Source: Fidelibacterota bacterium (GTDB lineage Bacteria > Fidelibacterota > UBA8477 > JABMPR01). Taken from it: DNA of 64,000 nucleotides. The position numbers were made by a program, and so were the translations under genes. Every line of letters starts with the position of its first letter. The stretch's first letter is position 1. The notes beneath the pieces were generated by a model. That model did not search any database and was not told the DNA's origin. It saw only the letters and a program-made list of their open reading frames with translations. Positions 9,355-18,942 of this stretch are shown one piece after another. The stretch lies in the NCBI GenBank assembly GCA_016844945.1, contig JAERTJ010000100.1, positions 62,001 to 126,000 on the forward strand, written 5' to 3'.

Positions 9355-11391
9355 GTGAAAACAAAAAACATTATCTTGAGTTCAGCCATCGGGTTGATGC
9401 TCATAGCTTGTAGCAATAATTCGGAGTTAGTTAAAGACATGACACAGAGTATTAAACCTATATCAGCTTTAGATGAGAAGCTGGGAATGACAAGCGGAAC
9501 GGGTCAATCCACATTCAGACTATTTGCACCTAATGAGAATTCTGTAGAATTGATTTTGTTCGAGAATCATGATGATGCCCAGGGGAATACCTATCCCATG
9601 CTGAAAAAGTCTAATGGTGTCTGGGAGTTGTCACTGGAAGACAGCAAGCTCACCAGATACTATGCTTACCAATCTGGAGGTTCAGGAGATAAAATCATCC
9701 CAGATCCCTATTCTCTGGCAGTTGTCCGTCAAAACAATTATACCTATCCAAGCAAATCAGTCATCTTGCCCGAAGAGAAATTCGATTGGGAAGGGGATGA
9801 CTTTATGCCAACTCCCCTCAGTGATCTCGTCATCCTGGAAGCCCATTTACGGGATATGACGGTCCATCCAACATCTGGAGCAAAAGCTACGGGTACATAT
9901 AAAGGATTTATCGAAGAAGACCAAAGAGGTGGCGTGCAGCACCTGAAAGATATGGGCTACAATGCCATCGAGTTTCTACCCCTGCAGGAGTTTGGCAATA
10001 TTGAGATTGATTTTAAGAATCCTGATTTGGGAATCTGGAACGACTGGAATCCTTACGAAGCCAATCACTGGGGTTATATGACCTCATATTTCTTCGCCCC
10101 TGAAGTGTATTATGGGTCTGATGGAATCTCTGATCGTGATGCCTGGACAGGTCAGGATGGTCGTGCAGTCAATGAAATGAAGGAAATGGTGAAGGGGCTC
10201 CACAAAGCGGGTGTTTCTGTCATTATGGATGTGGTCTATAATCATGTCTCTCAATACGATGCCAATCCCTTCAAACTTATCGACAAGGAGTATTACTTCC
10301 GCCTCGATGAAAATGGAAATTATATCGCTACCAGTGGCTGTGGGAACGACTTCAAAACCGAAAGTCCCATGTCCCGGAAAATGATTGTAGAAAGTCTGGT
10401 CTATTGGATGGAAGCATATCATATCGATGGTTTTCGCTTTGACCTGGCAACCCTCATCGACATGGAAACTGTTGATGCTATTACAGAGGCAACACAAGCA
10501 GTCAATCCAGATGTGATTCTCATTGGTGAACCCTGGGGCGGGGGTGGCTACAATCCTGGTGAACTGGCCAACCATGGCTGGGCATCCTGGAATGATCATT
10601 TTCGAAACAGTGTTAAGGGGCGTAATCCCAGAGACAATGATGTTGGATTTATTTTTGGTCAGCTATGGGATGGAAACAATACAGAGCACTACAAAAAATT
10701 GATGCGAGGATATCTGCAAGAAGAAGGGGGACATTTTAAAGAACCCGTGCAGAGCGTGAATTATCTGGAAAGTCATGATGATAATACACTGGGTGACTTT
10801 ATTCGTCTCGCTCTTGGCAAAGTTGGCCCGGAAGAAGCAGTTACCCGAGAAAAAGTTGCTAAACTTTCTGCAGAAGAACTAAAAATTCACAAGCTGGCTG
10901 CACTGAACTTACTTACCAGTCAGGGACCAGTAATGATCGCCCAGGGGCAGAGTTGGGGCAGGTCAAAAGTGATCGCAAACAGTATTGGGTCCGATCCAAA
11001 AGCGGGTCAACTGGATCATAACTCCTACGAGAAAGATGATGAGACGAACTGGCTGAACTGGGATGAGAAATCCCTCAATAAGGACCTGGTTGATTATTAC
11101 CGCGGATTGATTACCATTCGGAGCGCATATCCTGAATTGACTAATGTTGAGAAGGGGTTTAGAACATTTATCGATAGTAAAAACGATCTATCCTTTGGTG
11201 TCAGCATGAAAGGGGATAGGCAGATTCTGGTGCTCCTCAATGGGGATGAAAATTTGACTGTTGACTATGAACTTCCTGCAGGAGATTGGTCAATTCTTGC
11301 AGATGCAAATCAGGCAGACAAGGCTGGATTTGGTATGATTGCGAAGACTGCATCGGTAGCCCCTCAGAGTGGAATGATCCTGGTTCAATAG
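9355..11391 (+). CDS. GH13 pullulanase-type alpha-glucan debranching lipoprotein
   Basis: This 678-residue protein probably hydrolyses alpha-1,6 bonds in alpha-glucans. A signal peptide ends in the lipobox LIAC (Cys19), so it is likely membrane-anchored outside the cytoplasm. A CBM48-like beta domain (about 45-135, FRLFAPNENSVEL) precedes the TIM barrel. GH13 regions are visible: DVVYNH near 292, GFRFDLA with nucleophile Asp363, GEPWG with acid/base Glu392, and ESHDD with Asp475. The NHWGY motif near 240 is close to the YNWGY of type I pullulanases. The start is GTG, with GGGG nine bases upstream; the next in-frame Met would cut the signal peptide. Confidence 0.85.
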   Translation: MKTKNIILSSAIGLMLIACSNNSELVKDMTQSIKPISALDEKLGMTSGTGQSTFRLFAPNENSVELILFENHDDAQGNTYPMLKKSNGVWELSLEDSKLTRYYAYQSGGSGDKIIPDPYSLAVVRQNNYTYPSKSVILPEEKFDWEGDDFMPTPLSDLVILEAHLRDMTVHPTSGAKATGTYKGFIEEDQRGGVQHLKDMGYNAIEFLPLQEFGNIEIDFKNPDLGIWNDWNPYEANHWGYMTSYFFAPEVYYGSDGISDRDAWTGQDGRAVNEMKEMVKGLHKAGVSVIMDVVYNHVSQYDANPFKLIDKEYYFRLDENGNYIATSGCGNDFKTESPMSRKMIVESLVYWMEAYHIDGFRFDLATLIDMETVDAITEATQAVNPDVILIGEPWGGGGYNPGELANHGWASWNDHFRNSVKGRNPRDNDVGFIFGQLWDGNNTEHYKKLMRGYLQEEGGHFKEPVQSVNYLESHDDNTLGDFIRLALGKVGPEEAVTREKVAKLSAEELKIHKLAALNLLTSQGPVMIAQGQSWGRSKVIANSIGSDPKAGQLDHNSYEKDDETNWLNWDEKSLNKDLVDYYRGLITIRSAYPELTNVEKGFRTFIDSKNDLSFGVSMKGDRQILVLLNGDENLTVDYELPAGDWSILADANQADKAGFGMIAKTASVAPQSGMILVQ

Positions 11392-11397
11392 GAGCGC

Positions 11398-11823
11398 ATG
11401 ATGAAATCGACGACAAAACATCTTCATTTTAGAGTCCCTGAGCGTATGGGGTTTGTGAATATCACCCGGGATGTGGAATCAATCGTCCATGAAAGTGGTA
11501 TTCAAGAAGGTCTCTGCCTGGTGAATGCCATGCATATCACAGCATCGGTGTTTATAAATGATGAGGAATCTGGGCTTAAGGAAGATTATAAACGCTGGTT
11601 AGAATGGCTGGCTCCCTTTGATGCAAGTCCTGAACGATACCATCATAACAGAACGGGTGAAGACAATGGGGATGCCCATCATAAACGGCAGATTATGGGT
11701 CGAGAAGTTGTTGTAGCCATCACCAAAGGTCGTCTGGATTTTGGCACCTGGGAACAAATCTTTTACGGAGAATTTGATGGCCGCCGGGATAAACGAGTCC
11801 TGGTTAAAATCATCGGGGAATAG
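11398..11823 (+). CDS. YjbQ family protein (UPF0047, secondary thiamine-phosphate synthase-like)
   Basis: This 141-residue single-domain protein has the UPF0047 marks: [17 protein letters not shown] near residue 38, a conserved middle with [17 protein letters not shown], and the C-terminal [18 protein letters not shown]. The clustered His residues are thought to form the active site. Family members have weak thiamine-phosphate synthase activity; the true role is unclear. Two ATGs are adjacent; AGGAG lies three bases before the first and six before the second (11401), so the second may be used. It follows the pullulanase gene by six bases and is probably co-transcribed. Confidence 0.88.
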   Translation: MMKSTTKHLHFRVPERMGFVNITRDVESIVHESGIQEGLCLVNAMHITASVFINDEESGLKEDYKRWLEWLAPFDASPERYHHNRTGEDNGDAHHKRQIMGREVVVAITKGRLDFGTWEQIFYGEFDGRRDKRVLVKIIGE

Positions 11824-11833
11824 CTTCTTGTTT

Positions 11834-11854
11834 GAGTTAGGAGTTAGGAGTTAG
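11834..11854. repeat. Three tandem GAGTTAG heptamers
   Basis: Three exact 7-bp units followed by GAGCTC, just downstream of the YjbQ gene. They match the minus-strand reading of the array at 4240-4274 (consensus GTTAGRA). The next 90 bases up to the SGNH gene are a low-complexity A/C-rich tract of CCCAAAAA- and ACCCTA-like words in which I see no gene. Confidence 0.8.
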
Positions 11855-11953
11855 GAGCTCCACTCTATACCCTTACACCCCTACAACCACAAACCAGACA
11901 ACCCATAAAACCCAAAAACTCGCAGAACCCAAAAACGCTTCAAACCCTCAACC

Positions 11954-12685
11954 CTACTCTATCCCAAGCTCCTTCTTCACTTCCTGAGTCCAGATTGCAT
12001 AGCCCTTGGCATTCATGTGTAAGCCATCTTTGATAAATATGTCAGGTAAGGGCTTTCCATCCTCACCCAACATGGCGTTGAAAACATCGATGTAGTAGAG
12101 GTTATCATGCTGTTCCATATGTGCTTTGACCAGAGCATTGGCTTCAGCCATTTTTTCCATGTGTTCTATTCTGTCCAGACTGGGTTTGATTGAAATGAAA
12201 AAGATAGGGAGTTCCGGCCACTTCTCGAGCGTTCTATTGATAAAAATCATGTAATCCTTAAAAAAGTTTGATGGAGATAAACCAGCAGCAATATCATTGT
12301 CACCTTCATAAACCACGATTGCATTAGGATTGTATGGGAACACAATATCATCCATATAGTAGATCAGATCGGTCATGTGAGAACCACCAAAACCACGATT
12401 GATAACATCTATTTCAGGGATATCCTCTGCTAAGGTTTTCCAGCCACGAACACTTGAACTTCCCACAAATAGGACAGAATTGGGGGCAGGCATAGCCACA
12501 CTGTCTGCAGCTTTAAAAGCATTGATGGCTTTGGTAAATCTCAGGGGATCTCGGGTGATTTCTGGACCACCGAGGAAAGAAGGCGTAACACAGGATATTA
12601 GAATTAGTGATAAAATGAGGAGACTAATACTGTAAATAATCGTCCGTTTTATTTGAATCTGCTGCATGTGTTTACTCTCTTTCAT
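11954..12685 (-). CDS. SGNH/GDSL-family hydrolase lipoprotein
   Basis: This 243-residue predicted esterase or lipase has a hydrophobic N-terminus ending in LISC (Cys32), which fits a lipoprotein. SGNH blocks are present: FVGSSSVRGW (nucleophile probably Ser77), NRGFGGS (oxyanion Gly), YEGDNDIA (the Asn) and the C-terminal DGLHMNAKGY (catalytic Asp and His). The glycine-rich pattern resembles carbohydrate-esterase or lysophospholipase-like SGNH proteins; the substrate cannot be told. A start at the second Met (12667) is also possible, with GAGAG upstream. Confidence 0.88.
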   Translation of the reverse strand: MKESKHMQQIQIKRTIIYSISLLILSLILISCVTPSFLGGPEITRDPLRFTKAINAFKAADSVAMPAPNSVLFVGSSSVRGWKTLAEDIPEIDVINRGFGGSHMTDLIYYMDDIVFPYNPNAIVVYEGDNDIAAGLSPSNFFKDYMIFINRTLEKWPELPIFFISIKPSLDRIEHMEKMAEANALVKAHMEQHDNLYYIDVFNAMLGEDGKPLPDIFIKDGLHMNAKGYAIWTQEVKKELGIE

Positions 12686-12775
12686 GGCTTCGTTTAAATC
12701 AAAAAGTTAAGGCTGAAATATCTTTCATTAACTGAGCTGAATCAATAGCTAACCCTTGTCAGACCCAGTTTCATC

Positions 12776-13537
12776 CTATGTGAAAAAATCCTTTATCAGT
12801 GTATAGACATGATTCGGTTGATCCGCATGGAGCCAATGTCCTGCATCATTGATACTCATTAACTGCGCCAGAGGAAAGTACTGAAGAATCAATGGATCCA
12901 GTTCACTATCCAGATAATCCGATGATTCCCCGCGCAGAAAGAGTGTTGGTCCCATGAATACATCTGGTAGGTCCAGAGATGCTGTCAGGTCAGCGTAATG
13001 TTCCAGTAAAGCTTCGTGATTGAATTTCCAGGCTAAACTGCCATCCACACGTCTCAGAATATTTTTGAGCAAAAATTGACGTAAAACAGGTGCGCTTAGA
13101 TGGCTCTCCAGGGCTTTCTGAATTTCCTTCCTGGAATCGTACTCTGTTGGATCAAGGTTTGTGAGTGTATTTAAGATTTCTGTATGCTTGCCCTTGACCT
13201 TCTCGATCCCGATATCCAGAATTGCCAGGCCAGAAACCATATCTGGATACATGGATGCATAAAGCATTGAGACCTTGCCACCCATTGAATGTCCCAGCAG
13301 ATTTACATGCTCAAAGCCCTGGTGTTCAATAAACTGTTTAAGGTCCTGAGCCATTTCTCCATATGACATGACAGATTCATGAGGAGAACTTCCATGGTTA
13401 CGAAGATCCAGTGCAAAGACTTGAAAGGTTTCACTCCAGCGTCTCGCCAATGAGTGCCAATTATCTGATGATCCAAAAAGACCATGCAAAATGATTAGAG
13501 GCTCCCCTTGCCCATATTTCCTGTAATGCAGTTTCAT
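12776..13537 (-). CDS. Alpha/beta hydrolase (YbfF-like esterase)
   Basis: This 253-residue cytosolic hydrolase has the oxyanion strand LHGLFGSSDNW near residue 18, LRNHGSS, the nucleophile elbow GHSMGG (Ser84) and a C-terminal DAGHWLHADQP (catalytic His234). The pattern LHGLFG..DNW...DLRNHG is typical of the YbfF/ABHD11 group, acyl-ester or acyl-CoA esterases with poorly defined natural substrates. It begins five bases after the secreted AGE-fold gene ends on the same strand, so the two are likely transcribed together. Confidence 0.88.
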   Translation of the reverse strand: MKLHYRKYGQGEPLIILHGLFGSSDNWHSLARRWSETFQVFALDLRNHGSSPHESVMSYGEMAQDLKQFIEHQGFEHVNLLGHSMGGKVSMLYASMYPDMVSGLAILDIGIEKVKGKHTEILNTLTNLDPTEYDSRKEIQKALESHLSAPVLRQFLLKNILRRVDGSLAWKFNHEALLEHYADLTASLDLPDVFMGPTLFLRGESSDYLDSELDPLILQYFPLAQLMSINDAGHWLHADQPNHVYTLIKDFFT

Positions 13538-13542
13538 CTGTA

Positions 13543-15351
13543 TTACTTCAGTAGCAATACTTTTTGGGAGATAGACCCATTTGCAGTGGATCCTGATATT
13601 AAATACACACCCGTGGATACTTGATCACCCCTGGTGTTGGTTCCATCCCAATACAATCGATAGGTCCCTGAATCCCTCAATCCTGAACTTAAGTTTCTAA
13701 TCGCTCGTCCTTGAATATCAAAAATTGTCACATCAAGGGGGCTGGATTCACTCAGTTCAATGGAAAAAGAAGTTGACGCGTTGAAAGGGTTGGGAAATGC
13801 TGCGGACAGTCTCAGGTTTTCCGGATTGGATTGGCTGCCAATAGCCATTTGGTTTGCAGGTTCAAAGGTCACTCGATACTCACCAGCTTGATTCGCGGGA
13901 ATATAAAGAGATCGGGTTTGACCTGTAAAATCGCCATAATTCTCACCATCTTTCTCAATAGAGGTGATGGCCAGGGGCAAACTCATTGAGTGGAGTGGGG
14001 TCAATTGAACCGTGCGATCTACAGGCTCAGCTTCAAACCAATAGTAGAGGTGGAAAGGATCAGCATAATAAAAAAGAGACCCATATAAATATGCGTAATA
14101 TCCCGTTTCAATGGAATGGTAGGCGGCTTTGCCACCTCCGCCCTTATTCAACCCCCATGTTTCATCACCATACCGGGTTCTGTTCTCATAAATATCCCCA
14201 TAGGTATGATCCACAAAATGCCGCATAAAAAAGTGGAGAGATTCATCGGCAACTTCCAGGTAAGCTTCATCGCCAGTGACACTCCATAATTCCAGACCAG
14301 CGGTAATAGCCTGCTCCATTTGCCACCATGCTTTGGCGGTGTCCGGGTTGCTCCACATGAGCATTTCACCATTTGTTCGGTTATAATCCTTATACGGACC
14401 ACCAAGATCATGATCATAGCCGTTGTCAAGCACATCATTCATCAGTAATTCCGCTGCATCCAGGTAACTGTCTCTTGGATCCAGGTGATAAACCCGAATA
14501 AGACACCAGGCTGATTTGAGGACATGACCCATAATGGTCATGGTTTCACCATTGTCCCAATTCCAGTTGTAATCGAATTCTTCTACAAATCCGATAGCTT
14601 GATTTGGCATGGATCCCACAAGGTGATCAATGATTTGTTGAGATATCTGGTGGAGTCGGTCTAGATAAACCTGTGAACCCGTCTGTAGATAGAGACTTAA
14701 AACATGGGTTGTGATGGCATCAACCGTAGCATTGAAACTCTTATTATACGAAGCTGATCCATTGTAGGTTGCCCAATCAGCATACCCATCAAATCCTTCT
14801 CTGTCATCCCAATAGACTTCTTCAAGGTGAGCATATCCAGTAAGGAGCATATTCAGGTCAGTTGAATCGCCAAAGGCTTCAAAGGCTGCCGCTGGACCCA
14901 AAAGGGCATAATGTGCATCAAAGGCAGAACGTCCGTTGGTGGCACCCTGAACATTCCCATTGACATCAAGCTGTGAATACCAACCACCATTCACCGGATC
15001 CCAGGCATGTTCATACATAAAATCCAGGGCTGCCTCAGCATACTCCCGATAGGTATCATTACCTGTCATCATATATGCTCGTGTAAACCCATACGCATTG
15101 CGGGTTTGGGTCAGCAAGTTTTTATTGGTGCCCCAGGCGGTGATCACATTTCCGAAGCGATCAATATTGGTGTAATAGCCCCCCCGTGTTTCATCCAGTG
15201 TATTCATCCAGAACTGGGCACAACTATCAACATAGCCTATGTTTAAGGAGGGATCGATAAGGTAGGGTGAAACAAGCTCATATTGGGCTCGCAATCCTGC
15301 ATTTGTGAGCATGAGAATTAGTGATATGGAGGTGATACATTTTTTTAACAT
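13543..15351 (-). CDS. Secreted AGE-family epimerase-like protein with C-terminal sorting domain
   Basis: This 602-residue protein has a signal peptide (1-22, ending LRAQ). An (alpha/alpha)6-barrel domain (about 30-430) of the N-acylglucosamine/cellobiose 2-epimerase type follows, with GGYYTNID, MGHVLKSAW, AKAWWQMEQA and AYHSIETGYYAY; the conserved His and Trp residues suggest sugar isomerase or epimerase activity. The end (about 515-602) is a beta-sandwich with FPNPFNASTSFSIEL and GVYLISG, the FlgD-like/type IX-associated module of FCB bacteria. Together these suggest a cell-surface or exported sugar-acting enzyme. The substrate is unknown. Confidence 0.85.
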   Translation of the reverse strand: MLKKCITSISLILMLTNAGLRAQYELVSPYLIDPSLNIGYVDSCAQFWMNTLDETRGGYYTNIDRFGNVITAWGTNKNLLTQTRNAYGFTRAYMMTGNDTYREYAEAALDFMYEHAWDPVNGGWYSQLDVNGNVQGATNGRSAFDAHYALLGPAAAFEAFGDSTDLNMLLTGYAHLEEVYWDDREGFDGYADWATYNGSASYNKSFNATVDAITTHVLSLYLQTGSQVYLDRLHQISQQIIDHLVGSMPNQAIGFVEEFDYNWNWDNGETMTIMGHVLKSAWCLIRVYHLDPRDSYLDAAELLMNDVLDNGYDHDLGGPYKDYNRTNGEMLMWSNPDTAKAWWQMEQAITAGLELWSVTGDEAYLEVADESLHFFMRHFVDHTYGDIYENRTRYGDETWGLNKGGGGKAAYHSIETGYYAYLYGSLFYYADPFHLYYWFEAEPVDRTVQLTPLHSMSLPLAITSIEKDGENYGDFTGQTRSLYIPANQAGEYRVTFEPANQMAIGSQSNPENLRLSAAFPNPFNASTSFSIELSESSPLDVTIFDIQGRAIRNLSSGLRDSGTYRLYWDGTNTRGDQVSTGVYLISGSTANGSISQKVLLLK

Positions 15352-15360
15352 TAAATTATC

Positions 15361-16161
15361 CTAGTTTAGAACTTTTACAGGATCATTATGGGTGACAGTG
15401 CCCTGTGTGAGTGCAATCAAATTCATCCCAAACATAACTTTCCCATCCTGTTTACGATAGCTGGCTAATGTTTTCAGGGGCTCTTTTGACTGGATGCCAC
15501 TTTTTTGGTCGATTGTAGTTACATGGCAGCGAGCGCAGGGTTTAACAACCTGGAAGACGACATCTCCAATACTGATCTGCTTCCAATCATCCTCTGCAAA
15601 TGCCTCAAAACCGCTTACAACCAGATTTGATCGAAAACGATCCATTGGTATGTGGGTTGTCAGCCTCTGGTTCAGATCATCCAGGGATGCCTGATTTGTT
15701 AACAGGTATGGATAGCCATCTGCAAAACTCACTTCAAAACTTCTATCCTGGGGAAGGCTTTCTTTTATCAATGGACGGGATACGCTTTCATCCATATGAA
15801 TCAGGTGGACTTGGCGATTTAAAATTTCACTAAACCAATCATCACAGACATTGCTTACCTCTTTACCAGAGACGTTGTCCTTCCAGATCCGAGATTCTCG
15901 TATCGTAGATTTGCTCAGCTCCATTTGGATTTTTAAGGGTGATTTGTCAGAGAATTGTACGTGAAGATGATTGTCATGTACTGAAATCTGAAATTGACCC
16001 AATTGAGGCGTGTTGCGTTGAGATATAAAATCTCCATTCGCTTCAATGAGCATCCAGCGGCGATCCAGTGGGAAGCCACGACTTTCAACCCTCGCTGATT
16101 CCAGTTGAATACCCGAACAGGATTTAATGGGATAAATCGATATTTGATCCAGAGTATTCAT
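15361..16161 (-). CDS. MOSC-domain protein (YcbX/mARC family)
   Basis: This 266-residue protein has an N-terminal MOSC beta-barrel domain (ISIYPIKSCSGI, LDRRWMLIE) and a C-terminal MOSC domain with FRSNLVVSG, KPCARCHVTTID and EPLKTLASYRK. The CARC cysteines are where the molybdenum cofactor is bound in mARC-type enzymes, which reduce N-hydroxylated compounds. Bacterial YcbX often carries a C-terminal 2Fe-2S ferredoxin domain; it is missing here, so an external electron donor would be needed. No molybdopterin synthesis genes are in the window. Confidence 0.88.
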   Translation of the reverse strand: MNTLDQISIYPIKSCSGIQLESARVESRGFPLDRRWMLIEANGDFISQRNTPQLGQFQISVHDNHLHVQFSDKSPLKIQMELSKSTIRESRIWKDNVSGKEVSNVCDDWFSEILNRQVHLIHMDESVSRPLIKESLPQDRSFEVSFADGYPYLLTNQASLDDLNQRLTTHIPMDRFRSNLVVSGFEAFAEDDWKQISIGDVVFQVVKPCARCHVTTIDQKSGIQSKEPLKTLASYRKQDGKVMFGMNLIALTQGTVTHNDPVKVLN

Positions 16162-16179
16162 ATGATAATTCAGGTAGTG

Positions 16180-17280
16180 TTAAACGTTGAAGTGGAAGTA
16201 AATACAATCGCCTTCTTGAACGATGTATTCTTTGCCCTGAAGCGATATCAACCCTTTCTCTTTCAACACCTTTTCTGAACCATGGAGGATTAGATCATCA
16301 AATTTGAATATTGCAGCCTTGATAAACCCCTTCTCAAAATCAGTATGAATTTCAGCAGCAGCTTTGGGGGCTGTTGATCCTTTCCGAATGGTCCAGGCCC
16401 GAACCTCTTTAGGACCAGCAGTGTAGAATGATTGAAGATGCAGGAGGTCATAGGCACGGTGAATCAACTTGTTGAGACCTGGTTCAGCCAGACCAAATTC
16501 ATCACAGAACTCTATCTTTTCAGCTTCATCCAACAAGGCGATTTCCTGCTCCAACTTGCCACATAGTCTTAAGGCTCCGGCTCCTGTGGATTCCGCATAA
16601 TCAAAGAGACGTTGAGTAAGGCTTCCCCGCTCTTCAGCCAGAATTTCTTCCTCATCTACATTGGCAACATATAACACAGGTTTCATGGTGAGGAGAAAAT
16701 ATCCCGTGGCTCGAATGGTTTCATCTTCATCCAATTCCATACTCCGAACTGGTTGGATTTCATCCAGATGTGTTCGGATTTTAGTCAGCAGGGCTTCATG
16801 TGCTTTCGCATCCTTATCCCCGGACCTGGCTAATTTGGTGACTCGGTGGAGTTGTTTCTCTACAGAATCCAGATCCTTGATGATTAATTCACTTTCAATG
16901 GTTTCCACATCACGGATGGGATCGATGTTTCCATCCACATGGGTGACATTTTCATCCTCAAAACAGCGTACCACATGAACGATGGCAGTTACTTCCCGAA
17001 TATGCCCCAAAAACTGATTCCCCAGTCCCTCACCTTTGCTGGCTCCTCTCACCAGACCGGCAATATCCACAAACTCCATAACTGCAGGAGTGGTTTTCTC
17101 GGGCGCATAAATTTCAGAGAGCTTCTGAAGCTTCTCATCAGGGATGGGCACGATTCCAACATTGGGGTCGATGGTGCAGAATGGATAATTCTCTGCAGGA
17201 ATATCCGAAGCTGTCAAGGCATTAAAAACAGTAGATTTTCCAACGTTGGGTAATCCAACAATACCACAGGTTAAAGCCAT
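16180..17280 (-). CDS. ychF: Redox-responsive ATPase/GTPase YchF
   Basis: This 366-residue Obg-family P-loop protein is a normal-length YchF/OLA1. G1 is GLPNVGKSTVFN (8-19), followed by NYPFCTIDPNVG, DIAGLVRGASKGEGLGN (G3 and switch) and the NxxE-type motif region YVANVDEEE that shifts specificity to ATP. The C-terminal TGS-like domain ends FHFNV. YchF binds ribosomes and is linked to oxidative stress and translation control. It lies 18 bases downstream of the parvulin lipoprotein gene and just upstream of the MOSC gene. Confidence 0.95.
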   Translation of the reverse strand: MALTCGIVGLPNVGKSTVFNALTASDIPAENYPFCTIDPNVGIVPIPDEKLQKLSEIYAPEKTTPAVMEFVDIAGLVRGASKGEGLGNQFLGHIREVTAIVHVVRCFEDENVTHVDGNIDPIRDVETIESELIIKDLDSVEKQLHRVTKLARSGDKDAKAHEALLTKIRTHLDEIQPVRSMELDEDETIRATGYFLLTMKPVLYVANVDEEEILAEERGSLTQRLFDYAESTGAGALRLCGKLEQEIALLDEAEKIEFCDEFGLAEPGLNKLIHRAYDLLHLQSFYTAGPKEVRAWTIRKGSTAPKAAAEIHTDFEKGFIKAAIFKFDDLILHGSEKVLKEKGLISLQGKEYIVQEGDCIYFHFNV

Positions 17281-17298
17281 TATCTTTTCCTAAATCAT

Positions 17299-18942
17299 TT
17301 ATTTGTTTAACAATTCTAAATCGATTGAGATGTCGTGACCAGGTTTGAGTTCCTCAACCAGTAGATTACGTGTCGCTGAAAATCGCTCCTGTTCCATATC
17401 TGCCAGGACACGGTCCTTGATGGCATCAAATGATAGAGCAGTTCGCCGTCTCTCAATGAGTTTTCCAATGGTCCACTTACCCTCATGCTCCACGGGACCC
17501 GCTGATGTACCTGATGCAATACTTCTCATCAATTTGTAAAGGGGGATATCCTCATCGCTGTCAGTCAACCAGAAAGTTTCATCTCCAGGTCCTGTATAAA
17601 TATTATCATTTCTAAGCTGATAAAGCGCACGAACAGCTCCAGCACTGTCTGCATAAGTAAATAATTCAACGCTAAGACTGTCTGGTGCGTGATACTTTTG
17701 AAGCTTATGGGATTCAAAATACTGTTCCTGATGCGTGCTCGTAAAGACCAGGGTATCTGCAACACGACTGACATATGTATCACCTAATATTCTATCTTCA
17801 TGATCTTGCATCTCTTCTACAACCATAGGGTGCTCCTGCAGCCCCAGTCGTTTTGCTTCTCGCGAGATCATTTCATTACGAATGATATTAGAAGCTGCGA
17901 CGTAGAGGTTCCCGTAAAGCAAAGACCGCTCGAGATCAGGCAGTCGCTTCACAATTTCCATAACCGTCCATTTTTCTCCATCTACAGTCAGCAAGGTTTC
18001 ATCTCGTAGTGCGTCCATGCTGTTAAACAGACCAGCAATCTCTAAACTCTGCCCACGCTTTTTACCTTCCGGGTTCAGATGTTCGATAACCAGCGGCCAG
18101 ACCTGCTTTGTGATGTCACGATTGAACTCGATTTCAAAATTGGACATGAAATCATTGAGGACTTGTTTGCCCAGGAGATTTTCACGCCGCTCCACAATTT
18201 TGTTGTGTATGAGTGTACGATTCTGCTGATAATCAGTCTCTGACAGAAAGAGTTGTTCCTGAGTGTCATCTACAGAAACAATGTGCCAACCATACTGACT
18301 CTTTACGGGCTGTGAAATTCGACCAGGTTTAAGATTGTAAACGGTGTCTTCCAGTGTTTCATCTAGGTCCCCAAAGGTAATCCAGCCAAGTGCCCCACCG
18401 CTGCGGGATAAACTTGAATCGGTGAAGACATCCTGAGCTAGCGTGTAAAAGGATTCATTCCCCGAACTCAGTCGTCGTGCATATTCTCGTATTTCTGCTT
18501 CAGTTTTGGCAAATAGGTGCCTGACAAAGACTCCCTTTTGTCCACGGTAAAATCCTTCCCGGAGTTCCTCTTCAGTGGGCATCTCCATTTTCTCTCTGAC
18601 CCATTTATTATAGAGCTGCCTTGCAAGAGCTTTGCTCTCGGCATTCTTTCTCATGCGTTGCACGATTCCGATGGTATCCAGTTTAGCTTCGCGACCCTTG
18701 TCGCCCAATAGCTTTTGACCGATCAGGTGATTTATCATCCCGAGACGATTTTCCGGGCTGTCAAATTTATCCCCGTAAAGCAGGAGGGGGAGATAGCCTC
18801 TTTGAAAACTTGTCTGGGTAATAGGGCGGCCATCAATGCTGGCCAGGGTTGGATTGTCAAAATCTAACTCAGTCTCCTTTTCGGAGCAGCCAAGTAATAG
18901 AAGGAAAGTGAAGAGAAAGAGCGGGTTACACCAGCGAATCAT
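17299..18942 (-). CDS. Parvulin-type peptidyl-prolyl isomerase lipoprotein
   Basis: This 547-residue protein has a signal peptide ending in LLLLGC (Cys19), so it is a predicted periplasmic lipoprotein. A SurA/PrsA-like N-terminal helical chaperone region (about 30-125) leads to a PpiC rotamase domain (about 130-245) with FVRHLFAKTE, SGGALGWITFGDL, KPGRISQPVKSQYGWHIV. A long C-terminal half (250-547) has no clear second rotamase motif and may be an extended chaperone arm. The likely job is folding of outer-membrane or secreted proteins. Its ATG overlaps the stop of the channel gene as ATGA. Confidence 0.87.
   Translation of the reverse strand: MIRWCNPLFLFTFLLLLGCSEKETELDFDNPTLASIDGRPITQTSFQRGYLPLLLYGDKFDSPENRLGMINHLIGQKLLGDKGREAKLDTIGIVQRMRKNAESKALARQLYNKWVREKMEMPTEEELREGFYRGQKGVFVRHLFAKTEAEIREYARRLSSGNESFYTLAQDVFTDSSLSRSGGALGWITFGDLDETLEDTVYNLKPGRISQPVKSQYGWHIVSVDDTQEQLFLSETDYQQNRTLIHNKIVERRENLLGKQVLNDFMSNFEIEFNRDITKQVWPLVIEHLNPEGKKRGQSLEIAGLFNSMDALRDETLLTVDGEKWTVMEIVKRLPDLERSLLYGNLYVAASNIIRNEMISREAKRLGLQEHPMVVEEMQDHEDRILGDTYVSRVADTLVFTSTHQEQYFESHKLQKYHAPDSLSVELFTYADSAGAVRALYQLRNDNIYTGPGDETFWLTDSDEDIPLYKLMRSIASGTSAGPVEHEGKWTIGKLIERRRTALSFDAIKDRVLADMEQERFSATRNLLVEELKPGHDISIDLELLNK

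Noticed and set aside
10084-10599. 171-codon open frame on the minus strand
   Set aside because: It is antisense to the catalytic core of the GH13 gene, whose four conserved regions are read on the plus strand.
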